Positions 56,341-64,000 of a DNA stretch of 64,000 nt are shown here, one piece after another. A program made the position numbers and the translations under genes. A model generated the notes under the pieces. It was not told the origin of the DNA. It made no database searches and was given only the letters and a program-made list of their open reading frames with translations. The first letter of the stretch is position 1; the number at the start of each line of letters is the position of its first letter. This stretch comes from Paludibacteraceae bacterium. Its GTDB lineage: Bacteria > Bacteroidota > Bacteroidia > Bacteroidales > Paludibacteraceae. The stretch spans positions 62,001 to 126,000 of the forward strand of contig JAFXPK010000004.1 in NCBI GenBank assembly GCA_017527905.1, given 5' to 3'.

Positions 56341-59300
56341 ATGAAAAGAAGTAAATTTCTAGGCATGATGTGCCTATGTGCTTTCCCGTTCTTGTATATG
56401 AGTGCGGGTGAAGTCAATCCGAATGATCAAGAGGAGCAGTTTGCTGCTCAAGCTGAGGATGTGGTCGACCCTGAGGACGATCAGAACCCGGATGTTGCCG
56501 AGGATCCTAATGGACAGCAAGACGATCCCGCACAAGGTGGGGATGCTGGTGCCGCTGAACAAGGCGCTGGTGGTGCTGAACAGGGTGCAGGTGCCGAGCA
56601 GGGCGCTGGCGGCCAAGAAGACGGTCCTGGCGCTGGTGCTGGCGGTGCCGAACAAGGTGCTGGCGGTGCAGGTGCCGAGCAGGGTGCTGGCGGCAAGGAA
56701 GACGGTCCTGGCGCAGGTGCTGGCGGTGCTGAGCAGGGTGCTGGTGGCGCTGGTGCTGAGCAAGGCGCTGGTGGCAAGGAAGACGGTCCAGGCGCTGGCG
56801 CTGGTGGTGCCGAGCAAGGTGCTGGTGGCGCAGGTGCTGAGCAAGGCGCAGGTGGCAAGGAAGATGGCCCTGGCGCTGGTGCGGGCGGCAAGGAAGATGG
56901 TCCTGGTGCTGGCGGAGAGGCCGGCAAGGAGGATGAACATAAGCCTCATAAAACGAAGGAACAGCAGAAGCATGACTGGGGAGAAATAGACTGGGAACAG
57001 GAGAACCTCATCGTGAATGACGGCTTGAAGGTCGGCGGAACGCTGGACGGCTGGGGTCTGTATACGGGTCTGTATTTCCCTGTTGTGGAGGGTGAAGGCG
57101 AGGATGCGGTCTATAGCTACGTTTATTCATGGGAGAAGACAACGGAGGCGCAGGCTAAGAAGGAACAGCGAATGATGCTCTCCAGCGATTTGGGCCAGAC
57201 TGACCCTATCATCGCTTGTAGCGATTTCTATGTGAACCCTGACAATGAGGCGGTTATACAAATCGGTAGAAATAATGGATATGCGGAGGGCCGAAACAAG
57301 AAGGCCGGCGCCTATGCGGAGAGAATGCACTATACTTTCGTCGTGAATGAGCAGAGCACGCTGTTCACCTATAAATACGCATGTGTGCTTCACGTGCCTA
57401 CCAATGACAAGCATGAATCCTATCAAATGCCTGCTTTCTATGTGGATGTGAGCCTCTACTCCCCTGAGGGGAAGGAGGTGACGCTGAACTGTATGTCCTT
57501 CTCGGGAAACGCCAGCTTCAATAACTCGTTGATACAGAACCCGGCGACTTGTACGGAGGCGAAGGTGGAGCATGGAAAGAACACGAGCGACGAGCAGCGC
57601 CCGGAGGATTATGTCTATCAGCCTTGGTCTACCGTGAGCTATGATCTGACGGACTACATCGGCTATACGATCGTCATCGATATCATCACCCACGACTGCT
57701 TGGTGGATGCGGGTAATGATTCGGAGATGGCTGGTAGCCACAAGGCGTATGGCTATTTCTGGGGCAAGACGGAGCCGTTGCGCCTCATCCCTCGCAACTG
57801 TGGTAACGACGATGCGGTGATTACCGCGCCGGAGGGCTTCGTCTCTTATAATTGGTACCGTTGCGACGACTATATGCCTTTGTCCTCCACGGATAACGTG
57901 GCGGTCATTCCGAAGGACGAGATCGTGGACGGGGCGCATTACTGCTGCGAGATGATCGGTTCCAACTCCGCCTGCACGAAGATTTTGGCGGATACGGTGC
58001 TGACTACCATCGTGTTGGAACCTAACTTCGACTATAAGGATACTTGTAATATGACGGTCGACTTCATCGACAAGAGCGTGGTGAAGCGTGATGAGATCAA
58101 GACTTACCGCTGGGACTTCGGCGATGGCTACTACTCCGCGGAGGCATCGCCTCGCCACGAATACAAGGAGGGCGGCGAGTATGAGGTTTCCCTTACGGTC
58201 ATATCGAGCCGTGGTTGCTCGTCCACTTTCACTAAGATGGTGAAGGTGAATCCTAAACCGATCCTCTCCATTGACGGGGACCAAAGGGTCTGCTACGGGG
58301 ATATGATCGTCTTGTCTTGCCTCTCTTCCCAGATCGGTAATAAGTTCTTCTGGGTGAACCAGACGGGCGACACCATCTCGAACGACATCTCCATGTCGGA
58401 GCGTGCCGAGACGAGCCAAACCTATCGGGTGAGCATCATCGACCAGTTCAATTGCCAATACGACAAGGATGTTTATGTGGGTGTCTCCTCATCTCCTACT
58501 ATCTACATCAAGGGAGACTCCTCCGTCTGCTACAATACGCCTGCCAAGCTTTGGGTGTGGGGCGATGCGGACAAGTTCATCTGGAGCTCCGCGGCGGAGG
58601 GCGACACGTTGCATTTCACGCCTCAGCAGAATACTACCTATTGTGTGACGGGTACCTACACGAACACGGGTTGTAAGACAACCAAGTGCGTGAATGTCTT
58701 GGTGAATCCTTTGCCGGAGATTTCCGTGTCTGGCCCGGACGATATTTGTGAGGGCGAGCAAGCCATCCTTACTGCTTCAGGCGCCGCGGAATATTTCTGG
58801 ATGAACGTCTATCCGGGAGATACCTTGACCGTTTCTCCTCTGGAGACATCCACCTATACGGTGATCGGAACCGACACGAACGGTTGTTCGGGTGCGTCGC
58901 AGTACAAGGTGCCTGTCATTCCGTCCCCTAAGATGGTGGTCTATGGTAACCGTGACATCTGTGAGGGCGAGCAGCTGAACCTCTGGGTGGAAGGTGCGCA
59001 ATCGTATGTGTGGGACGATGGCTCGGAAGGTGCGGTCGTCAACCGTATGCCTTCACTGAACACCTCCATGTATTGGGTGGAAGGCTCGAATGGCAGGTGC
59101 AAGGTGAAGGAAGAGATCCCTATCGTGGTCAATCCTGTGCCTATGGTGGCCATCTATGGTAAGAACGAGATATGTGCGGGCGAAACCGTTTCGTTGTATG
59201 CCCAAGGCGCCGACTCGTACGAGTGGAGCACGGGCGAGGTGGAACGCTTCGTGGATAAGACGTTGATGTCCAGCCAAATCTTTTACGTCAAAGGAACATC

Positions 59301-61443
59301 CGAGCAGGGATGTGTGGCTTCCGCCTCTTATACGGTGAATGTCCACAATGTCCCTTCTTTCACGGTCGACGGACCGGTGAGCGTCTGCGCAGGCACGGTG
59401 GTCACTCTGAAAGCCACCGACGAGGATGGTTCCTGTGTCTTCCAGTGGAGCAATGGTATGATTGGCACAACCTGTCAAACCTATTTGGATGAGACGACCA
59501 CGTTCGAGGTGGTCGGAACTGATACCACTTCCGGTTGTATGTCGAAGCGGGAATACCGTGTGGATGTGATACCGTTGCCGGACATTGCGGTGACGGGTGT
59601 GACGACGCTCTGTAGGGGTCTTGCGTTGAGTCTCTCCGTCACGGGTGCCTCCTCCTACTTGTGGAGCGATGGTTCAACCTCCAATTCGTTCGTCTCCGTG
59701 CCGAACACCAATGTGACGGTTTGGGTGGAAGGCACGACGGCCGGTTGCTCGACCAGGGTGGATGTCCCTGTCACGGTTCTTCCTTCCCCAGTCGTTTGGG
59801 TGGATGGTAAGACAGACCTTTGCCAGGGTGATTCGCTGAACCTAATCGCCCGTGGTGCGGACTCCTTCGTGTGGAACGCCTTGATTGATGGGAATAGATT
59901 CTCGTCCAAGCCTACGCTTTCCTCCTCTGTTTCGCTGGTCGGCACGAACGACAATGGTTGCGCGACCAAGGTGGAGGTGCCATTCACGGTCAGCCCGAAT
60001 CCGTACATTACGATAGAAGGAGCAGACAAAGTGTGTGAGAACAGCCCTGTCACGTTGAAGGCCACAGGTGAGGATCTTGTACAGTTCGTCTGGAGCACGG
60101 GCGAGTCTGAGGCGGAGATCACAGAGCCTCTCATGGGCGAGAAACTGTTCGAGGTGCGTGCGTGGAACTCCCACGGATGTTCCGGTACGGCCCAGAAGAA
60201 GGTGCATACCGTGTTGCCTCCTACCATTTCCTACACAGGCGAGACGAATGTCTGCCAGGGCGAGAATGTCGTGCTGCTGGCGGCTGGAGCCTCCAACTAC
60301 ACTTGGGCGCACAATGACGCCATCTTCCAGGAGGGGGAGCGGTTGGTCTATATGCCGGAAAATAATTCGTTGATTACCCTGATCGGCTCGGAGGGCGATT
60401 GTTCCTCCACGCTCGACATCTATGTGACCGTCAGTCCGATGCCTACGTTGAACGTGATGGGGGAGACCTCAGTATGTAAAAATCAGTCGTTTACGCTGAC
60501 AGCGTCGGGTGCTGACGAGTATGTTTGGTCAACTGGTGATAGTACTGCCACGATTTCTTATTCGTTGTCAAATTCGACCACTTACATGGTCAAAGGAAGA
60601 TTAATTGATGGATGTTATGCAAAAAAAACGATTAAAGTCGAGGTTTATCCAGATTTAAATGTATCTTTGAAGGAAGTTCGCAAGAAGGGTTGTCCCGGAG
60701 AGCCTACCGAGGTCGAAATGGAGGCAGAAGGAGCATCTTATTATGTGTGGAGTAGTGAACCGTACAATTTAACTATCTCTGGCACATCTTCTTACGATTT
60801 AGATGCATTGATTGAAGAGCCTACGATGGTGTATGTGGTGGGTACTGATGAGAATGGTTGTCAAGGAACAGATTCGATGTGGATTGTGCCGAAAGATCAC
60901 AATGAGATGACGTTCCAGATCCTTCCGCCGGTGATAGAGAGGGAAGATCCTACCGTTCATTTCAGGGGATTTTTCCCGAAAAACACCCAGTGGTCGTGGG
61001 ATCCGGGCGATGGATCGGATGTCCTCGAGGGCGAGGATGTCGTATATGAGTACCGTGATGTGGATGTTGTCACAGAGGATTCATTCAGAGTGTATATGAG
61101 GGCTCGTAGTGAAGATGGATGTGTATTTCAGCATTCAAGTTATGTGTATGTCTGGAAAGATTTTTGGGCGCCGAATGTCTTTACACCGAATGGGGATGGA
61201 ATGAACGATGTGTTCCGTTTCTTAGGTGGAGAGCATATGGATGATTTCCATTTCACCATCTATAACCGATGTGGTGAGACGGTGTTCGTCGGTGATTCGA
61301 TTGACGACAAATGGGATGGAAATGATTTGAACGGTCACCCTTGTCCGAATGAGATCTATGGCTGGTATGTTAATTATTATAGTAACTACAAAGGCATAGG
61401 CAAAAGCGGAGAGAGGAAAGGTTATGTAACAATTCTAAAATAG
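56341..61443 (+). CDS. Large Ig/PKD-repeat protein with T9SS type B C-terminal domain
   Basis: 1700 residues. Order: signal peptide (1-22); acidic region; Gly/Ala/Glu/Gln repeat stalk (77-192); a head of about 280 residues with WSTVSYDLTDYIGYTIVIDI near 429-448; a second small domain (VITAPEGFVSYNWYRC); a PKD domain near 589-625 (YRWDFGDGYYSAEASP); about 12 Ig-like repeats with ICEGE and Cys pairs; and a type B (gliding-associated, CHU_C) sorting domain from 1610 (WAPNVFTPNGDGMNDVFRF ... GERKGYVTILK). It is exported by T9SS and anchored at or secreted from the surface. The head matches that of the giant protein at 1-16554. The PorP/SprF gene follows after 7 bases. An adhesin or matrix role is inferred. 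Confidence 0.92.
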   Translation: MKRSKFLGMMCLCAFPFLYMSAGEVNPNDQEEQFAAQAEDVVDPEDDQNPDVAEDPNGQQDDPAQGGDAGAAEQGAGGAEQGAGAEQGAGGQEDGPGAGAGGAEQGAGGAGAEQGAGGKEDGPGAGAGGAEQGAGGAGAEQGAGGKEDGPGAGAGGAEQGAGGAGAEQGAGGKEDGPGAGAGGKEDGPGAGGEAGKEDEHKPHKTKEQQKHDWGEIDWEQENLIVNDGLKVGGTLDGWGLYTGLYFPVVEGEGEDAVYSYVYSWEKTTEAQAKKEQRMMLSSDLGQTDPIIACSDFYVNPDNEAVIQIGRNNGYAEGRNKKAGAYAERMHYTFVVNEQSTLFTYKYACVLHVPTNDKHESYQMPAFYVDVSLYSPEGKEVTLNCMSFSGNASFNNSLIQNPATCTEAKVEHGKNTSDEQRPEDYVYQPWSTVSYDLTDYIGYTIVIDIITHDCLVDAGNDSEMAGSHKAYGYFWGKTEPLRLIPRNCGNDDAVITAPEGFVSYNWYRCDDYMPLSSTDNVAVIPKDEIVDGAHYCCEMIGSNSACTKILADTVLTTIVLEPNFDYKDTCNMTVDFIDKSVVKRDEIKTYRWDFGDGYYSAEASPRHEYKEGGEYEVSLTVISSRGCSSTFTKMVKVNPKPILSIDGDQRVCYGDMIVLSCLSSQIGNKFFWVNQTGDTISNDISMSERAETSQTYRVSIIDQFNCQYDKDVYVGVSSSPTIYIKGDSSVCYNTPAKLWVWGDADKFIWSSAAEGDTLHFTPQQNTTYCVTGTYTNTGCKTTKCVNVLVNPLPEISVSGPDDICEGEQAILTASGAAEYFWMNVYPGDTLTVSPLETSTYTVIGTDTNGCSGASQYKVPVIPSPKMVVYGNRDICEGEQLNLWVEGAQSYVWDDGSEGAVVNRMPSLNTSMYWVEGSNGRCKVKEEIPIVVNPVPMVAIYGKNEICAGETVSLYAQGADSYEWSTGEVERFVDKTLMSSQIFYVKGTSEQGCVASASYTVNVHNVPSFTVDGPVSVCAGTVVTLKATDEDGSCVFQWSNGMIGTTCQTYLDETTTFEVVGTDTTSGCMSKREYRVDVIPLPDIAVTGVTTLCRGLALSLSVTGASSYLWSDGSTSNSFVSVPNTNVTVWVEGTTAGCSTRVDVPVTVLPSPVVWVDGKTDLCQGDSLNLIARGADSFVWNALIDGNRFSSKPTLSSSVSLVGTNDNGCATKVEVPFTVSPNPYITIEGADKVCENSPVTLKATGEDLVQFVWSTGESEAEITEPLMGEKLFEVRAWNSHGCSGTAQKKVHTVLPPTISYTGETNVCQGENVVLLAAGASNYTWAHNDAIFQEGERLVYMPENNSLITLIGSEGDCSSTLDIYVTVSPMPTLNVMGETSVCKNQSFTLTASGADEYVWSTGDSTATISYSLSNSTTYMVKGRLIDGCYAKKTIKVEVYPDLNVSLKEVRKKGCPGEPTEVEMEAEGASYYVWSSEPYNLTISGTSSYDLDALIEEPTMVYVVGTDENGCQGTDSMWIVPKDHNEMTFQILPPVIEREDPTVHFRGFFPKNTQWSWDPGDGSDVLEGEDVVYEYRDVDVVTEDSFRVYMRARSEDGCVFQHSSYVYVWKDFWAPNVFTPNGDGMNDVFRFLGGEHMDDFHFTIYNRCGETVFVGDSIDDKWDGNDLNGHPCPNEIYGWYVNYYSNYKGIGKSGERKGYVTILK
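56569..56916 (+). repeat. 27-residue (81-bp) tandem repeat stalk
   Basis: Residues 77-192 contain four copies of a unit of the form GGAEQGAGGAG-AEQGAGGKEDGPGAGA (first copy 24 residues, next three exactly 27 each: 101-127, 128-154, 155-181), plus a partial fifth. The three full copies are identical in protein sequence but differ at many third codon positions. Confidence 0.9.
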
Positions 61444-61450
61444 ATTGTAA

Positions 61451-62431
61451 ATGAGGAAATTTTATGTTGGAATAATATTGGCTGTTTGTTCGTGTCTGGG
61501 GGCTTTTGCCCAAGACTACTCTTTTTCGAACCATAACAATGTGCCGTTTAGTTTGAACCCATCTTTGGTGGGTGGCGCGAATGCGATACGCTTCGGTTTG
61601 AATTACCGTCAGCAGTGGCCTGCGCTTGGGAACAAGTACCATACGGTCCGTTTCTCGTATGACCAGAACTTCTACAAGCAGATGTGCTCTGTGGGTTTCG
61701 CTTATTCATACGATAACATGGCGGCGGGTACTTATCAGGTCAATGATTTCGACTTCATCTACTCCCATACGATCCGTACCACGGAGGGTCAGTTCGTCCG
61801 CTTGGGTGTGCAGGCCTCCATCTACGCGAATTTCTTGGGAGGTGATCTGGTCTTCGAGGATCAGTACAATCCTTACTACAGGGAGGTGACCAACGAGACC
61901 TTGGAGAACATCCAGAACGATTCGCGCGTCTTCCCGGACTTCTCCGCCGGTGCTTCCTATGTGATAGAGAACAGGTTGACCGCCGGTTTGGCTGTCTACC
62001 ATATCGGTGAGCCAAAGAATGGCTTCTTGGATAAACCAGATAACCAGTTGCAGCGTAAGTTCGTCGCCCATGCGACCTACTTCCACGACTTGCAGTACAG
62101 AAATGGTTTGTTCAGCCGTGATGACCTTTCCAGCAACTATCTCTTCGGTACGGTCTATTACCAGAAACAGGATGTCTTCCAGGCTTTGTATGTGAGTGTC
62201 TGCGCCTTGATCAGCCCGATCATCATCGGTGCATCCTACCGCACCAACCTGAGCGAGGTCCATACGCCTTCCGTCACGGCGGGTGTGCAGTTCGGTAGTT
62301 TCCAAGCCAATTATGTTTACGACATATTCACCTCACGCAAGAAGAAAAATGGTTCATGGTCGCATGAGCTGAACCTCATCTACGTGATCCGTGTGAAGGA
62401 GAAATACCCTTGTCCGGTCGTTTACTGGTAA
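61451..62431 (+). CDS. PorP/SprF-family type IX secretion membrane protein
   Basis: 326 residues. A signal peptide (FYVGIILAVCSCLGAFA) is followed by the family start QDYSFSNHNNVPFSLNPSLVGG and a beta-barrel-like body with alternating aromatic strands. SprF is the partner that lets F. johnsoniae export SprB; PorP is a T9SS core-associated protein in Porphyromonas. Because it sits 7 bases after a type B cargo gene, it is most likely the dedicated partner of that cargo, as in SprB-SprF pairs. Outer membrane. Its operon ends at a strong terminator. Confidence 0.92.
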   Translation: MRKFYVGIILAVCSCLGAFAQDYSFSNHNNVPFSLNPSLVGGANAIRFGLNYRQQWPALGNKYHTVRFSYDQNFYKQMCSVGFAYSYDNMAAGTYQVNDFDFIYSHTIRTTEGQFVRLGVQASIYANFLGGDLVFEDQYNPYYREVTNETLENIQNDSRVFPDFSAGASYVIENRLTAGLAVYHIGEPKNGFLDKPDNQLQRKFVAHATYFHDLQYRNGLFSRDDLSSNYLFGTVYYQKQDVFQALYVSVCALISPIIIGASYRTNLSEVHTPSVTAGVQFGSFQANYVYDIFTSRKKKNGSWSHELNLIYVIRVKEKYPCPVVYW

Positions 62432-62454
62432 TCGGGTGCTCGCCAACTCATATG

Positions 62455-62486
62455 ACCGCCGGCGCAGGAATACGTCGGCGGTTTTT
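62455..62486 (+). terminator. Terminator of the cargo/PorP operon
   Basis: ACCGCCG (62455-62461) pairs with CGGCGGT (62476-62482), and the stem can extend inward; it is followed by T5. Confidence 0.88.
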
Positions 62487-62498
62487 GTATAATAGCCC

Positions 62499-63128
62499 AT
62501 GAGGCTACATGGTAAGAATATGTTGAGAAATTTATTTATTATAGCGTTATCCTTTTTCGCTTTTGAAGCCTCTTCGCAAAATGTCATTGGGCTGGTGGCG
62601 GAACATTTTAAGCATAGAGAAGGGAAAGGTTGGGAGTATTATTATTGTTATGATACGAATACCCCTGCTTTTCAATATATCACAAGGAATAATAGGTTCG
62701 GATTCCCTGTGCCAGTATGGGAAAAGTTACGTTTCGCGATAAATCGTGAGAATGTGCCCCGGATAGATTCCCTCATGGTCACTTTGGGGAAGAATCTGCC
62801 TTCAGAATCGGTGAAAGACAATATCAGTTCATGTGTCCATGTCAGAAGGAAAAGACTGATTTCGAAGGAGAAAGCACAGAATATTTTTTCGGAGAAAAGA
62901 GATTTGGACAACACCTATTATTTGAGATGGTATCAATTCGGGAAGAAAAAAAGGAAACGAGATTTGCGCAATATCTTTATCTATTACTTTTCAAAACCCA
63001 TTCAGATAGATGATTGTATAATGGTTGAAGTGGTTAGAAAAAGAAATCCGTCGGCTTGGGATTTATACTTTTGCTATTATCTTCTGAAGACGAATGAATT
63101 AATTGTGGATTTTGTGGATCAGGACTGA
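62499..63128 (+). CDS. Hypothetical secreted protein
   Basis: 209 residues from the ATG at 62499; an ATG at 62520 (202 residues) gives a more typical signal peptide (MLRNLFIIALSFFAFEASSQ) and may be the true start. The mature part is basic (VRRKRLISKEKAQN, GKKKRKRDLRN) with aromatic residues and no recognised domain. It is codon- and base-wise AT-rich like its downstream neighbours. Its function is unknown. Confidence 0.65.
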   Translation: MRLHGKNMLRNLFIIALSFFAFEASSQNVIGLVAEHFKHREGKGWEYYYCYDTNTPAFQYITRNNRFGFPVPVWEKLRFAINRENVPRIDSLMVTLGKNLPSESVKDNISSCVHVRRKRLISKEKAQNIFSEKRDLDNTYYLRWYQFGKKKRKRDLRNIFIYYFSKPIQIDDCIMVEVVRKRNPSAWDLYFCYYLLKTNELIVDFVDQD

Positions 63129-63176
63129 TTTTTTTGTAATTTGTGGCACTCATTACTCATCGCTTAAATTGTCAAA

Positions 63177-63698
63177 ATGTTCGTATTCAAAGAAATATTT
63201 ATGAAAGAGAAAAATTCCCTTGCACGCTTAAAGTCTTTGAGTCTGTTAGGCTTGTCAGTTATGATTTTAAGCCTACATAATGGATGTAGTCCTCAAAAGG
63301 ATAAGTCGCCAAACAATGAACAGGTTGAAGGTGTGCCGAAGGTGACTCTAAAAGGTATTAATGATACAATTGTTGTACGCAAATCGGATTACGATGAGAT
63401 AAAGAGTTACAGTGCGGATTACGGCTATATGACGAATGGTATTATCCTCTCAGATTCCATGGTTGAAATAATTAGGGATTTAGAATCGCCCATACTAAAA
63501 ATAGAATTTGATGAAGGTTACAAAATAGCCAAAGGCATGCCCCGTCTAAGTTCATCACTTCCATGTGAATGCAACTATTCTTATTATTTTGATGATGAGA
63601 ATCCGAATCGTCGAGTTAGATTGGAAGGTGTTAAAGGAGATGAAATACATTTTGGACTTGGGATACCATTCCCTGACCCTATGGGAAAGGTGAAATAA
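63177..63698 (+). CDS. Hypothetical lipoprotein, first copy of a duplicated segment
   Basis: 173 residues from 63177; the ATG at 63201 gives a cleaner lipoprotein signal (ARLKSLSLLGLSVMILSLHNGC). The lipobox is HNGC and the mature protein begins CSPQKDKSPNNEQVE. The rest is acidic with no recognised family (GINDTIVVRKSDYDEIK, CECNYSYYFDDENP). The 58 bases from 63282 recur at 63943 in the next gene. Confidence 0.7.
   Translation: MFVFKEIFMKEKNSLARLKSLSLLGLSVMILSLHNGCSPQKDKSPNNEQVEGVPKVTLKGINDTIVVRKSDYDEIKSYSADYGYMTNGIILSDSMVEIIRDLESPILKIEFDEGYKIAKGMPRLSSSLPCECNYSYYFDDENPNRRVRLEGVKGDEIHFGLGIPFPDPMGKVK
63282..63339 (+). repeat. Direct repeat, copy 1
   Basis: 58 bases encoding the start of the mature lipoprotein (GCSPQKDKSPNNEQVEGVP). 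Compared with 63943-64000 there are two differences, one of them the last base of the window. Confidence 0.9.
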
Positions 63699-63810
63699 AT
63701 AACATATTTATTTTGCATTCTACGAGCCAGTTGCTAAGTTAAGAAAATAAAGCTTAAATTAGCAGATATGAACATTGCTTATGAAATGTTAGTAACAATA
63801 ATTATTCGTC

Positions 63811-64000
63811 ATGAAAAAGAAATATATATTCATATCGATAGTGGCTTTATTAGTGACATTCATCCTATTGACACTATTTGTTCATCCATCACCTGGGAAA
63901 GGGACGGTGTCAGATTCGAGCCCGGAAATAATATCGCCTGAGGGATGTAGTCCTCAAAAGGATAAGTCGCCAAACAATGAACAGGTTGAAGATGTGCCGG
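63811..64000 (+). CDS. Partial gene with unrelated leader fused to the repeated segment
   Basis: Open from the ATG at 63811 to the window edge (63 codons seen). The leader MKKKYIFISIVALLVTFILL is a signal or membrane anchor with no lipobox, then a Ser/Pro-rich linker. From residue 45 it continues GCSPQKDKSPNNEQVEDVP, nearly identical to the mature start of the lipoprotein at 63177. The rest lies outside the window, so whether the full protein is a paralogue cannot be judged. AT-rich. Confidence 0.65.
   Translation, partial: MKKKYIFISIVALLVTFILLTLFVHPSPGKGTVSDSSPEIISPEGCSPQKDKSPNNEQVEDVP
63943..64000 (+). repeat. Direct repeat, copy 2 (cut by window edge)
   Basis: Matches 63282-63339 at 56 of 58 positions, offset by 661 bases, in the same reading frame of a different gene. 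Confidence 0.9.

Noticed and set aside
56481..56927. A minus-strand 148-codon Pro/Ala/Ser-rich frame opposite the repeat stalk
   Set aside because: It is the complement of Gly/Ala/Glu/Gln codons and simply mirrors the repeat; no start signal or signal peptide.

Overview
The window looks like a chromosomal segment of a Bacteroidota bacterium, most likely order Bacteroidales. The support is type IX secretion (T9SS) cargo with both type A and type B C-terminal signals, a PorP/SprF-family protein, TonB-dependent receptors with carboxypeptidase-like N-terminal domains, DUF4876 and DUF6850-type proteins, a GH3-family enzyme, and promoters of the Bacteroidota form TTG-N19-21-TAnnTTTG. Species cannot be read from the sequence. 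There are no phage, IS or CRISPR features.

Region 1 (1-16554, minus strand) is one uninterrupted reading frame of at least 5518 codons whose 3' end lies beyond the left edge. It starts with a signal peptide and a cysteine-rich head, followed by roughly 55 Ig-like repeats of about 85 residues. It resembles the giant SprB/CHU-type surface adhesins exported by T9SS. Region 2 (17.0-26.5 kb, plus strand) is a probable metal-handling block: a Cys-rich lipoprotein, a DUF4876 lipoprotein, a TonB receptor, a DUF6850 barrel, a second TonB receptor and a periplasmic HMA protein with MxCxxC. Region 3 (26.6-36.9 kb) is mostly housekeeping: a PfkB sugar/nucleoside kinase (minus), tRNA-Asn, dnaE, thioredoxin, a small membrane-anchored protein, a sirtuin, a GH3 enzyme with a HAD phosphatase, and a hexapeptide acyltransferase, ending with tRNA-Asp (minus).

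Region 4 (37.2-42.2 kb) is a three-gene operon of two SGNH-like proteins and an MBOAT O-acyltransferase, probably for O-acylation of a surface or exported glycan. Region 5 (42.4-49.7 kb) holds prs, a SNF2-type helicase, a short T9SS type A cargo protein overlapping a carbohydrate-binding beta-helix protein, and an orphan vsr endonuclease. Region 6 (50.1-53.0 kb, minus strand) has a second, identical tRNA-Asn, a CE2-like esterase lipoprotein, a PlsC-like acyltransferase and an MBL-fold hydrolase. Region 7 (53.1-55.8 kb) has a DUF3109 protein translationally overlapping an M16 peptidase, then an AT-rich lipoprotein.

Region 8 (56.1-62.4 kb) encodes a 1700-residue T9SS type B cargo protein and, seven bases later, its PorP/SprF partner. 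This protein shares its head architecture with the giant of region 1, so the two are large paralogous surface proteins about 40 kb apart. Region 9 (62.5-64.0 kb) contains small AT-rich secreted proteins, including a lipoprotein whose N-terminal segment is repeated almost exactly, inside a different leader, in the gene cut by the right edge.

The most unusual content is the pair of giant Ig-repeat proteins with a common head, one with a 14-cysteine insertion and the other with a Gly/Ala/Glu/Gln repeat stalk, next to a SprF-like export partner.
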